This document shows, one piece after another, positions 1 to 8,772 of a stretch of DNA of 50,210 nt. The position numbers and the translations under genes were made by a program. The stretch lies in assembly GCA_001839685.1 (NCBI GenBank), contig MLAK01001470.1, positions 7,469-57,678 on the forward strand, read 5' to 3'. The notes beneath the pieces are model-generated. The model did not search any database. It was not told where the DNA came from and worked only from the letters and a program-made list of their open reading frames with translations. The number at the start of each line of letters is the position of its first letter. Position 1 is the stretch's first letter. The DNA comes from Tritrichomonas foetus (taxonomy: Eukaryota > Parabasalia > Tritrichomonadida > Tritrichomonadidae).

Positions 1-262
1 CTCTCAAAAATCAAGGATATGTCGCATATGTGTGGGAAAAAAGTAGATTTTCATTTTCAATGGAATAGACGATTATAATGTATTCAAAACAATAAGTATT
101 TCTAAAAAAATTGCTTTTTTTATTAAATCGAAGAATATCTCAAAAATAAAAAGACAAAATCTTTTAATATTTTGGATATATTATTTTTTAATTATGCTAA
201 TTATATGGAGAAAATATAAATAAAATCATAAGCGTAGAAGCATAGGTTGTGTACTTTTTATA

Positions 263-292
263 GGAATCAATCAAAGGTACTCCGGTTTAAAA
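263..292 (+). repeat. Left arm of 30-bp imperfect inverted repeat
   Basis: Read inward, this arm matches the reverse complement of 1427-1456 at 24 of 30 positions, including an unbroken 13-bp core (AAAGGTACTCCGG at 273-285). Five of the six mismatches are transitions, as expected for decay of an originally identical pair. The size and spacing resemble the terminal inverted repeats of a small DNA transposon. No convincing target-site duplication is visible outside the arm. Confidence 0.55.
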
Positions 293-1426
293 AGCTACCA
301 ATTAAATTACATCATTTTGGAATATTGTAAAAATAAGAGTTAAAATATTGTAAATTTATTTTTATAAAAGATTTGGTCTTACCAAAAGTTGGATAGAGAT
401 AATTTTTTATTATTACACATATTTCACAATTTTTCAGAATATATTCAAACTTTCAATACATTATTTTGAATAATATCTAGAAGTTATTGATTCACCACTT
501 CTGTTTTAAGTCCCTTTTCTTGGGATCTCGATGGGCGCATGACATTGATATAAATCGTTTATAAATGTATATAAGATACTGGTATTATGACAAGCTTCAT
601 CAATTGGAAGTTTCCCTAATATCCACAAATTTGAAATAAGCTTTCAAATATTCATTTGGATTCATAAAAATAATCTCATTATTTCATAAAAACACCAATC
701 TCATGAACCTGTGTAACAATGATGATTATTTCACAAAAATAATCTCATAAAAATAATCTCTCTCTAATATCGGCACAGAAAGCGGAACGTTGCATAAAAC
801 ATTGTCATGTCGCAGAATAAGGATCTCTTTTTGAATCTCTGGGTCAAGATCATAAGATTGTGATTTTGAATATATTATCATTTATTTCCGTTTTTCCAAA
901 ATGGAAATAATTTGATAGTGAATGCACGCAAAACACTCATATCTTCTTTCACAGTCTATTTTTTTCCGGATAAGTACCGAAAATAAAAAATTAAAAATTT
1001 CAAATCACAATAAAAAAAAATTCAAAAGACAGATTTTTAATTAATTTAAACGATAAGAAGCAGACAAGTGGTATTTCATCATAACTGGATTGTAGGCAAT
1101 TCGCTTGGTTACAACTCCCGCAAAAACGAAAATCAGATAATTTGCTGTATTGAGTCACGCAGGAAGTTTTGGAAGTCTGTTTCTGTCCCGATGATGTGAA
1201 TGATTCTGCTGCCTCCTTTGCCCGATTTTGACGCTCTTTGGTTTATTTTTAAAAGAAATTTCGAAAATTATTGATTTTTGAAAATAACATTTTTCTTCGA
1301 CTTTTCTGAGATTTCGCGGTTTAAAACCATCAGGTATCATGCGATTTTTACGCCCTGATATTAGCGCTCAGAAATGTTGGCTCACTGCGGTGAAAAAGCT
1401 AATTTACTGTTTTTCCAAATAACGTA

Positions 1427-1456
1427 TTTTCAGCCGGAGTACCTTTAATCAATCCC
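1427..1456 (-). repeat. Right arm of 30-bp imperfect inverted repeat
   Basis: Partner of the arm at 263-292, with the core CCGGAGTACCTTT at 1434-1446. The outer ends of both arms start with GG when read inward. The DNA just inside this arm is richer in GC than its surroundings. Confidence 0.55.
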
Positions 1457-2684
1457 AGATTTTTAAAAGGAGAAAATAAAGTTTAATTGCGAATAATTCT
1501 TTTTTCCAAGAGAAAAAGTATTACCTGAATTAGAAATCAATAACTTTGAATGGTCTTATTAATTGGTCAATTTTCAACAAAATTTACTGATCCTACGTCA
1601 ATTTCTGAAATGATAGAACAACAATGTCCTGGACATATCGATGAATTAGCTTCAATATGTAGCTTATGTGATATCTATCGAGAGGCAATAAGATTCATTT
1701 GAGCTGAGATTGAGTATAAGGCTAGTGAGAATTAATATTAATTCTATCAAAATTTCACATAACATGTCTGCTTGGTTCCTTCATTAAATATGCGAGAAGA
1801 CCCTTCGCCCATGAATCTATTTTGAAATTTTAATATGTCATTATATATTATGTATCTAATACATTCAAGAAGTTAATTGAAAATTTGTTTTGGGATTAAT
1901 CCCCGAGTATCGATACTCAGATTCTCTCACAAATTTCAATTCTTTGATATTTACCATTTTAAGCTACACTAAGTTAGTAATAAATACAAATGCAGCAAAA
2001 GTGAATCAACCACTTTGATGAAGGAATCACGATTTCGACTAAAATGTCCCTATTTACTCAAAACACGATTCCTTGATTTATTATTTACTTAATTTTATTA
2101 TTACTGCCTATATTATTTTCGGACATAGTTTTAATGAATATGATATTGAGTTCACACTAGTCATAAAAACATAAGATACACATAAATATGGTAACATAGA
2201 TTGCCATCTAAACGGCGTATCAATTCATATAGACTAAAAATCTATATAGCTAGTAATCCAAAATAAGATATTATGAAAATTACTAATTGCAATTTCACAT
2301 ATAATTGACAAATATCTTCTGACTAATGACAGTTATGTTTCAAAAATAGTTGTAGTTTCACATCATTTATAAATTTTTGAGTTGAAAATGTCAGTATTGT
2401 TCTTATTCCCAAGCGGTCATGTAATTATCATATAAATTGGAGACTACAGTCTTTGGTTGACATGGGAAGTGATATTAGGTACATTTTTCAACGTATATAT
2501 CTTCACTGAAGTGTATTTATGTGATTAGTTAAAAATAAAGTCTGAATAATATATATGGTTAAGAATCTCAGTGTTAACTTAATAGAGACCATGTGGAAAA
2601 TATTAGAGCATTGAAAATCTGGAATTACCATATTCAAAATCTATAAAACGTAATAGAAAAAGTGGAAAAATTGAATTCATGTGG

Positions 2685-2701
2685 AATTCCCATGGGGAAT
2701 T
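2685..2701. promoter_or_regulatory. Palindrome upstream of HMG gene
   Basis: Arms AATTCCC (2685-2691) and GGGAATT (2695-2701) surround an ATG spacer, 67 bp before the HMG start codon. It could bind a dimeric regulator. No known trichomonad factor is assigned to it. Confidence 0.25.
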
Positions 2702-2727
2702 GAGTACAGCCCAAAAAATTTCCAAAC

Positions 2728-2753
2728 AGTTCTGTGAAAAAGTTCTGTGAAAA
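2728..2753 (+). repeat. 13-bp tandem duplication before HMG gene
   Basis: The 13-mer AGTTCTGTGAAAA occurs twice with no gap (2728-2740 and 2741-2753), ending 15 bp before the start codon and just upstream of the TCA at 2756-2758. Its position suggests either a core-promoter duplication or recent slippage. Confidence 0.5.
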
Positions 2754-2755
2754 AT

Positions 2756-2767
2756 TCAATTCTAAAT
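2756..2767 (+). promoter_or_regulatory. Initiator-like element of HMG gene
   Basis: TCAATT lies 10 nt before the ATG at 2768. Trichomonas vaginalis genes start transcription at the A of a TCA(+1)Y(T/A) initiator a few bases before the ATG, so this is the likely start. Only the TCA core and the spacing fit. Confidence 0.35.
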
Positions 2768-3679
2768 ATGTATCAAGTCAACCAGCCTTACGACAACACA
2801 GGTGGCGCCAACTGGCCTCAACAGGGGATGCCAACAGCTGCACCAACAGCTCTCATGGACCACGCCGGTGGCGATGGTGAAGACGAAGATAATTCAAGAC
2901 GCCCGCCAAATGCTTTCATTCTTTTCTCACAGGTAATGCGAAGCCAAGTTCGAGCCGAGAATCCAGCGCTATCCAATACTGAAGTCAGCCGCATTCTCGG
3001 AAAGATGTGGAAGGAAGTTCCTAATGATCAAAAGATCCAATACAAGCAACGAGCCGCCCAAATGCAGGAAGAATTCAAGAAAACGCATCCAGATTACACA
3101 TACAGGAAGGCCCGCAGGAAGAGGGCCTTGAATGAACTTCTTACAAAGAGCGCCAATATTTCAAATCCAAACGACCAATACGCAATGTTTATGATGAACA
3201 ACCAAATGCCTTACCCGCCAATGAACGGACAGATGCCAGGACAAATGCCAAATCAGATGGTGGGTCAAATGGGCGGTCAGATGCCAGGACAGATTCCGGG
3301 CCAGATGTCAAATCAAATGTCAGGGCAGGTGCCCGGCCAGATGATGGGCCAGATGTCAGGCCTTCAAGGTCAAATGCAAAATAACATCCAAGGCCAAATG
3401 TCAAACCAAATGAATGGAATGCAAGGCCAAATGGGCCAAGGAAACCAAATGGTTGGCGCAATGGGAAATCAAATGCAAAATCAATCAATGGGCGGGCAAG
3501 TCCAAAGCGCGCCAATGGGGCAAGGCCAAATGCAAGGTCAAATGCAATTTGGCGGTTATCAACAAATGCCAGGTCAATCTATGGCGCCACAATCAATGTC
3601 ACAAGGTCAAATGCCAATGCAACAGATGGGAATGGCACCAATGATGTATGGAAATATGCAATATCAAGGACAACGTTAA
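2768..3679 (+). CDS. HMG-box protein with Met/Gln/Gly-rich tail
   Basis: 303 residues from the ATG at 2768; the frame extends 7 codons upstream but only to a GTG. One HMG box spans about residues 44-113, beginning RRPPNAFILFSQ and containing SRILGKMWKEV and the basic end YRKARRKRA. It looks closest to the sequence-specific SOX/MAT-type boxes. HMG boxes bind the minor groove and bend DNA, so a nuclear transcription or chromatin role is likely. The N-terminus has an acidic patch (GEDEDN). Residues 140-303 are low complexity, built from irregular GQM, NQM and PGQM units, and are probably disordered or phase-separating. The stop overlaps TAAA. The box is secure; the target genes are unknown. Confidence 0.88.
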   Translation: MYQVNQPYDNTGGANWPQQGMPTAAPTALMDHAGGDGEDEDNSRRPPNAFILFSQVMRSQVRAENPALSNTEVSRILGKMWKEVPNDQKIQYKQRAAQMQEEFKKTHPDYTYRKARRKRALNELLTKSANISNPNDQYAMFMMNNQMPYPPMNGQMPGQMPNQMVGQMGGQMPGQIPGQMSNQMSGQVPGQMMGQMSGLQGQMQNNIQGQMSNQMNGMQGQMGQGNQMVGAMGNQMQNQSMGGQVQSAPMGQGQMQGQMQFGGYQQMPGQSMAPQSMSQGQMPMQQMGMAPMMYGNMQYQGQR

Positions 3680-4287
3680 ATTCACGAAAATATTGAGATC
3701 TATTAATATTATCTTTTTTCTAAAGAGGATAATAATATTGTAATGTTTTAGATTTCTTTTGTCATTCATTCTTTTTCGTGTTTATATGGCTGAGTTTTCG
3801 AGATAGATGGTGATTTTGAAAATGTGATTTTCCTTTTTTATTTTTCACTTTGCATAGTTTACATAATTAACGTAAATTTGAATAAATACATTTTTTGTAT
3901 GTATTCAATTCATTTTGAGAAAAATTCTTTTTGTTATTAAATTCAATGGATATTCAATTATTTGTTAAAAAAATGATTTTTATCATAAATCAATTGAGTG
4001 CTTTTCTTATTATTTAATTTTTCACTGACTGAAATGCGATTCGTTGATAGAAATCGACTTCTCTGAATCATTTTTCATCTTTCCAATTTCTCAAATCTAA
4101 AAAATACAAAATTAAAAAAACTCATAAATACATATTTATAATACAAATATATGGTATTATAATGATTATAATACACAGAAAAATGCGCTTCTTGTTCCCA
4201 CTAAATTTTATGGATTTTTCGAAATTCCAAAAATCCCATCTCATCAATTTTTAAAGATAAATGTATTTTGACCCTTTTGTTTCAAAG
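3680..4287. other. Convergent intergenic spacer
   Basis: AT-rich spacer between the 3' ends of the HMG and VPS9 genes. I see no gene, RNA or long repeat in it. Confidence 0.6.
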
Positions 4288-6123
4288 TCACGTTGCCGCT
4301 ACAACCGTTAATGAACCTGTTTCTAATGAATCATCTTTAATTTCTTCAATTTTTGTCATGTTTTCACTTTTTTCTATCGCATCAAATACATCATCACCTT
4401 CACCTTTCTTCAGCAAGCCATCAGATTCATCACTCACTTCATTACGTGGCATAGTGTTCAACTCTACCTTCATTTCAGTATTCGTTTCACGCTCTAATTC
4501 AGATTCTTTTCCATTCACGCCTTTTGTATCGACATGATCATCATTTTCATTATTTTCATGAATTGGTCCATTTGTTGATTCATTAATGTTTGGGTATATG
4601 TTTTGAGCTCTGGCAATTTCAGCTTCAGCTTCCATTTTTTCGAGGTCAAAATTCCGGCAGTGAATCACAAGTGCCTCAATGTTTGCTTGCGCATATTCAA
4701 AAGAAGGTGATAAGCATGGCTTTGGTGCGTACTGGTCGATAAATCGCGCAATTGAGAAAATGTCGGGTACATCTGAAGCAGTCATTGTTCCGAAAAAAAG
4801 AGAAAAAAGGTCATCAAAACACAAAATTTGATTTACATCATCGATTGAAGCTGGTGCTCCTTTCATTCGATTGATTAGAGCACCCTTATGGATCAAAATT
4901 AAAGTTTTATGAACATTAAATAAAGTGTCGATTGGATTAGGCTCAAATATTGACTGATATAGAAAGAGCGATGCTGAATAGAAAATATTATCGTTTCTAA
5001 ATAGATCACGAATGGTTTCTTTGATTGTTGTTTGTGCAAAAGTGACAGAGAGTAGTTCCCATGGCAAAGGAAAAATTTTGGCTGGTAAAAGTTTAATTTT
5101 TGCGATTTTTTCAATATCTTTATCAAGCTTCGGTGCAAATAAATAACTAAATTTTTCATAACATCGATTAAAAAGTGCTCTATAAAGCATTAAAAGTGCA
5201 ATAGATTGTTCAAAAGTTGACATGGAATCTCGCATAAGTATCATATTATAACAAACATCAAGAACATCATGAATAAAATCATGACATTCTTTTGTTTTTA
5301 TATTTTTCAAAACAGGATCGATTTTCGGAATGTATTGTGACATGTGATGAAACAGGCAACGAGAAAGTGACACTTCTGATTCAAATGGAAGACAGTAGGA
5401 TAAATCTGGATCAATATGTGGAGCAGCTTCATTAACGAGTTGTTTCAAAAAATCTGAAAATGAGCTATCCCATAATGATTTCGGCTTTTTGTCGATTTCT
5501 GCCTGTAAACGGTCGACTGCAGGTTGTAAATATTGTAGAGCTTTGAGATCTTTATTGATTATTGGTCCAAAGTGGATATTAAAAAAAATCGGATCGAGTT
5601 TGCATAAATAGTATTCGGGAATAATATTTGATGAAAACAGCTCTAGGAACATTTTTGCGTTATGTCCAATCTCTCTCAGCATTTCGTATCGATGAGTCGC
5701 CAGCGATATTTTTCGAGTTTGAATTTTTCGTTTCAGAAATGCAATTTTTCGAAGAATTATGATAGACTGAATATCGTCGTAGCACATTTTAGCAACGGTT
5801 GGAACGCGCTGTGAATGCAATGCGGCGAGATCATTTTCGAGATCACGGATCAGGGAATTGATAGTGGATATGAAAGTCGTCAAGTCGTCGATTGTTCGAT
5901 TGTGAACCCCGCGGCGTCGCTGGCTGAATTTATTTTTGTCTGAATTTGACGAAAAAAGTGTTATGTATGGATTTAACTCAGAGTGATCACTGAACCAATG
6001 GCCAAAAACTCTGTCGCTTAGATTTGGCGAGTTCAGTAAATTAGTTATGTCCATGAATTCTGCTGTTCGACGACCGTTTATATTAGTCACATTATCATCA
6101 TAAAAATTGAATATTATAATCAT
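4288..6123 (-). CDS. VPS9 domain-containing protein, probable Rab5-type GEF
   Basis: 611 residues, mostly helical. A VPS9-like segment lies at about residues 424-490: after DDVNQILCFDDLFSLFFG come DVPDIFSIARFIDQY and YAQANIEALV, matching the VPS9 pattern of an Asp-rich turn, a hydrophobic helix, an F-I helix, and a final tyrosine and alanine helix. VPS9 proteins promote nucleotide exchange on Rab5-class GTPases on early endosomes. The tail after about 505 is acidic and disordered. The ATG at 6123 is the outermost; an in-frame ATG at 6054 (MDITNLL) is also plausible. The stop is TGA. The family call rests on pattern memory and is moderately sure. Confidence 0.68.
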   Translation of the reverse strand: MIIIFNFYDDNVTNINGRRTAEFMDITNLLNSPNLSDRVFGHWFSDHSELNPYITLFSSNSDKNKFSQRRRGVHNRTIDDLTTFISTINSLIRDLENDLAALHSQRVPTVAKMCYDDIQSIIILRKIAFLKRKIQTRKISLATHRYEMLREIGHNAKMFLELFSSNIIPEYYLCKLDPIFFNIHFGPIINKDLKALQYLQPAVDRLQAEIDKKPKSLWDSSFSDFLKQLVNEAAPHIDPDLSYCLPFESEVSLSRCLFHHMSQYIPKIDPVLKNIKTKECHDFIHDVLDVCYNMILMRDSMSTFEQSIALLMLYRALFNRCYEKFSYLFAPKLDKDIEKIAKIKLLPAKIFPLPWELLSVTFAQTTIKETIRDLFRNDNIFYSASLFLYQSIFEPNPIDTLFNVHKTLILIHKGALINRMKGAPASIDDVNQILCFDDLFSLFFGTMTASDVPDIFSIARFIDQYAPKPCLSPSFEYAQANIEALVIHCRNFDLEKMEAEAEIARAQNIYPNINESTNGPIHENNENDDHVDTKGVNGKESELERETNTEMKVELNTMPRNEVSDESDGLLKKGEGDDVFDAIEKSENMTKIEEIKDDSLETGSLTVVAAT

Positions 6124-6335
6124 GATTTTGGAGTTTTTGATGTTTTTTTTTTGGCTTACAGGTTGAAGCCATTCATCTTCAAAATGTCACTATTATAATA
6201 ACCACAACATCTATTATAAATTATAATTAGTTGTTGTAATTATTAATCAAAGTAGAGAAATCTTCATTATCAATTTCTTCATTATATTATCTTTCACATG
6301 ACCAATTGACATGTGATTTGAAATCCCATTTTCAA

Positions 6336-6344
6336 TCATTTGAA
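6336..6344 (+). promoter_or_regulatory. Initiator-like element of NSUN2-like gene
   Basis: TCATTTGAA directly precedes the ATG at 6345 and puts the predicted +1 A 7 nt upstream, matching the trichomonad TCA(+1)Y(T/A) initiator. Confidence 0.4.
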
Positions 6345-8252
6345 ATGGGAAAGAAATCTCGCAGTCATCAAAGAAAACCATCAAACGATGGAAATAAACA
6401 ATCCAACCAACTCGGTAATATTGCTCAAGAATTTATCGATTTTTATAAACCAATTCTCGTTCCCGCCCAAATGCCTGAAGAAGAATTTAATTTGATGCTC
6501 AATTACTACAAGAAGCCACTTCCACACGTTTTCCGACTCTCCCACATTGCACCTGACCACGATCGCCTCGAGGCAGAACTCACGAAACTTTTCAGCGAGC
6601 TTGCCAGCCAAAACCAAGACTTTTCTGAATATCACGAATTTCCAAAGCAATTCGGTCGCGTCTACAAAATGGCAGTCGATAAGACACAAATTAGGAAACT
6701 CCCAGAATTCGAAAAGTTCAACAGCTGGCTCAGATTCAATACGGATGTTGGCAATTGCCATCGTCAGGAATTTGTGTCAATGATTCCTCCACTCTTCCTA
6801 GATGTCAAAGAAGACTCGTCTGTGCTAGATACCTGTGCTGCTCCAGGCTCCAAAACCGCACAAATCATGGAAATGTTAACAACCGGTTATATTGTTGCAA
6901 ACGATAGCAATGCGAAAAGGTGTCATGATCTTGTCCATCAGCTTCAACGTGTTGGAACCCACAACGCTTTAATCACCTGTCAAAATGGCGCTAAATTTGA
7001 GCTTGGATTTGACCAATTTGACAGAGTTTTATGTGATGTGCCATGCACAGGTGATGGAACTATTCGAAAGAACCCAGAATCAGGATCAAAATGGAGCAAG
7101 GATCCAGCTCTCAACCTTCACTATGTTCAAAAGAACATTCTTTTAAGAGGACTCGAACTTTTGAAGAAAGATGGAATTTGCGTTTACTCAACTTGTTCGA
7201 TGAACCCAATCGAAGATGAAGCTGTCATTTCTGAAGTTGCAACTGAACTTGGCCTTGACAAATTTGAAATTGTTGATTGCTCCAAGCTCTATCCAGATTT
7301 GAAACGCCATCCAGGCCTTACAAAATGGCCAGAAATTGCAGCTGAACTTGCACAAAGCGAAACAAATCCTGAAACTACAACTAATCCTGAAAGTAAACCA
7401 AATAGTGAATCAGCACCAGAAAAAGGAGAAAATGCTGAGAATGCAGGAAAAGGTGAAAAACAGGAAACAGAAAAGAAAGGAAGACCATTTGAGAAGAAAT
7501 CACCCAAAGAATTACTTGCAGAAGTTCATACTGAATCCAAAATCCCAGGAATCGAACATTGCATGAGATTCTATCCTCAAGATCACGACTCTGGTGGTTT
7601 CTTTGTCGCAGTTTTGAGAAAGGTTAGTGAATTTGACAGAAAGACTGAACCAAAGCCAGCCAAAGAATTAAAAGAAGCCGCTTTTCATCCCCTTGAAAAG
7701 GTCAGCCAAAAGTGTCTCGATGAAATTTACAGAATGTATGCATTAGAAAACGTTAAACAATCTCAATTCTTCGTACGTGATGAGAAAAAGGTAAATAAAG
7801 TTTACTACATGTCTGAAAAAATCGCTGAACTTGTAAATAAATATGGTTCTGAAGCACTTCATACAGTTTCTGCAGGTGTAACTGTTTTTAATTATAAATC
7901 ATACGCCAAAAAGAGTCCAGAGGTTCCTTATGTTTCACAAGAAGGCATTAAAGTTGTTTTCGCTAAAGCAACAAGAAGGAAGTATGCATTGACACCACAA
8001 GAAATGTACATGTTGTTAAAGGCAGGTGCAACAGGACTTCAAATTTCAAAATTCGATGAAGAAAGACAGAAAATATTCGAAGATAAGCCAAGAAACGCTT
8101 CCATTTTCTACGTAGATGGAACAAAATTCATGTATAGTGGTCACTTGGCCAAATTTAGCTTAACTCTCTATTTGAAGAAGGATCTTCTTCAAAATGAAAT
8201 CAAGCAACTCACTGCACAGTTCCCCGAAATTAAAGTGGATAATGAAGAATGA
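6345..8252 (+). CDS. NSUN2-type RNA cytosine-5 methyltransferase
   Basis: 635 residues from the ATG at 6345; the 13 codons upstream start only at a TTG. The SAM-binding motif is LDTCAAPGSKTAQ (about 162-173), followed by VANDSNAKR. Motif IV is DVPCTGDGTIRKNPE with Cys234, and motif VI is YSTCSMNPIEDEA with Cys284. By homology to NSUN2, Cys284 is the nucleophile and Cys234 helps release the product. GGFFVAVLRK marks the end of the catalytic core. An E/K/N/P-rich insert lies at about 350-390. The C-terminal part resembles the NSUN2 RNA-binding extension. NSUN2 methylates C5 of cytosines in tRNA. All key residues are present, so it is probably active; the exact sites are unknown. Confidence 0.93.
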   Translation: MGKKSRSHQRKPSNDGNKQSNQLGNIAQEFIDFYKPILVPAQMPEEEFNLMLNYYKKPLPHVFRLSHIAPDHDRLEAELTKLFSELASQNQDFSEYHEFPKQFGRVYKMAVDKTQIRKLPEFEKFNSWLRFNTDVGNCHRQEFVSMIPPLFLDVKEDSSVLDTCAAPGSKTAQIMEMLTTGYIVANDSNAKRCHDLVHQLQRVGTHNALITCQNGAKFELGFDQFDRVLCDVPCTGDGTIRKNPESGSKWSKDPALNLHYVQKNILLRGLELLKKDGICVYSTCSMNPIEDEAVISEVATELGLDKFEIVDCSKLYPDLKRHPGLTKWPEIAAELAQSETNPETTTNPESKPNSESAPEKGENAENAGKGEKQETEKKGRPFEKKSPKELLAEVHTESKIPGIEHCMRFYPQDHDSGGFFVAVLRKVSEFDRKTEPKPAKELKEAAFHPLEKVSQKCLDEIYRMYALENVKQSQFFVRDEKKVNKVYYMSEKIAELVNKYGSEALHTVSAGVTVFNYKSYAKKSPEVPYVSQEGIKVVFAKATRRKYALTPQEMYMLLKAGATGLQISKFDEERQKIFEDKPRNASIFYVDGTKFMYSGHLAKFSLTLYLKKDLLQNEIKQLTAQFPEIKVDNEE

Positions 8253-8772
8253 AAAAAAGAAGCAAATTCATAAATAATTAGATAATATAAATTTATATAG
8301 CCTTTAAAGGTTTATATTATTTAAATATTTTAAATAAATTATATGGAAAGACAGAAAAAGAAAAGATTTTATTTTATTTATCTAATAATAAAAAAAATAA
8401 CCAGTGTATTCTTTATTGTTTATTGTCTAGTGATTAAAAAAAAAAAAAAACATCATTTACTTTTTTCTGTTTGGATTGACTTGTTATTGCCTGCGTTTTT
8501 TACTACCGAAGTAAAAAGGTTCAGTTAGGGAAACGGTAGGAATTGAGAAAACATTTACTCTAGATTTTATCTGGTTTATTGAAAACACCAAAAAATCTTG
8601 ATGTGAGGATAAAAATGATGATGTCCTCACAAATTTGAAAGGAAAGAACAGTTATTAAAAGAAAATTTTTATATTCAATTTTTCATCTTTCATCATTAAA
8701 AAATCATCTCATTTCAGAATTTTGTGAGGAAAATGATATGAAACCGCCGAAAGTATTTAATTGATATTTTGG
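8253..8772. other. Intergenic region before TKL kinase
   Basis: AT-rich. The start holds a small dyad (AATATAAA near 8284 and TTTATATT near 8311) just after the NSUN2 stop, and a long A-run lies near 8437. The kinase promoter is not obvious: the nearest TCA-rich stretch is about 60 nt before the ATG, and a 9-codon upstream frame opens at about 8738. Confidence 0.5.

Larger units (their letters stand above)
263..1456. mobile_element. Candidate decayed DNA transposon (1.2 kb between inverted repeats)
   Basis: The two 30-bp inverted repeats enclose 1194 bp. That is about the length of Tc1/mariner-type elements, which are known in trichomonads and carry inverted repeats near 30 bp. The interior has no transposase-length frame; the only frame of note is a 61-codon minus-strand one at 1155-1340 without recognisable motifs. 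It is either an inactive relic, a non-autonomous element, or a chance inverted repeat. Family assignment is inference. Confidence 0.3.
1..2767. other. Long gene-free AT-rich region
   Basis: No frame on either strand looks like a real gene. The stretch holds the pair of facing inverted repeats listed separately at 263-292 and 1427-1456, a locally GC-richer patch at about 1060-1450, a short A/T-rich motif repeated three times at about 664-760, and the HMG-gene promoter elements near 2685-2767. I see no tRNA, rRNA or snRNA signature, but divergent small RNAs could be missed by eye. Confidence 0.6.

Noticed and set aside
1155..1340. 61-codon minus-strand frame in the left gene desert
   Set aside because: Short, no motif, basic AT-type composition; mentioned only as lying inside the candidate transposon.
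2747..2767. Upstream GTG start for the HMG protein (and TTG starts for four other genes)
   Set aside because: Eukaryotic initiation uses ATG; the first in-frame ATG fits the initiator spacing and domain limits.
8343..8528. 61-codon plus-strand frame after the NSUN2 gene
   Set aside because: Lys/Ile/Phe-rich with a long A-run; looks like translated AT-rich spacer.
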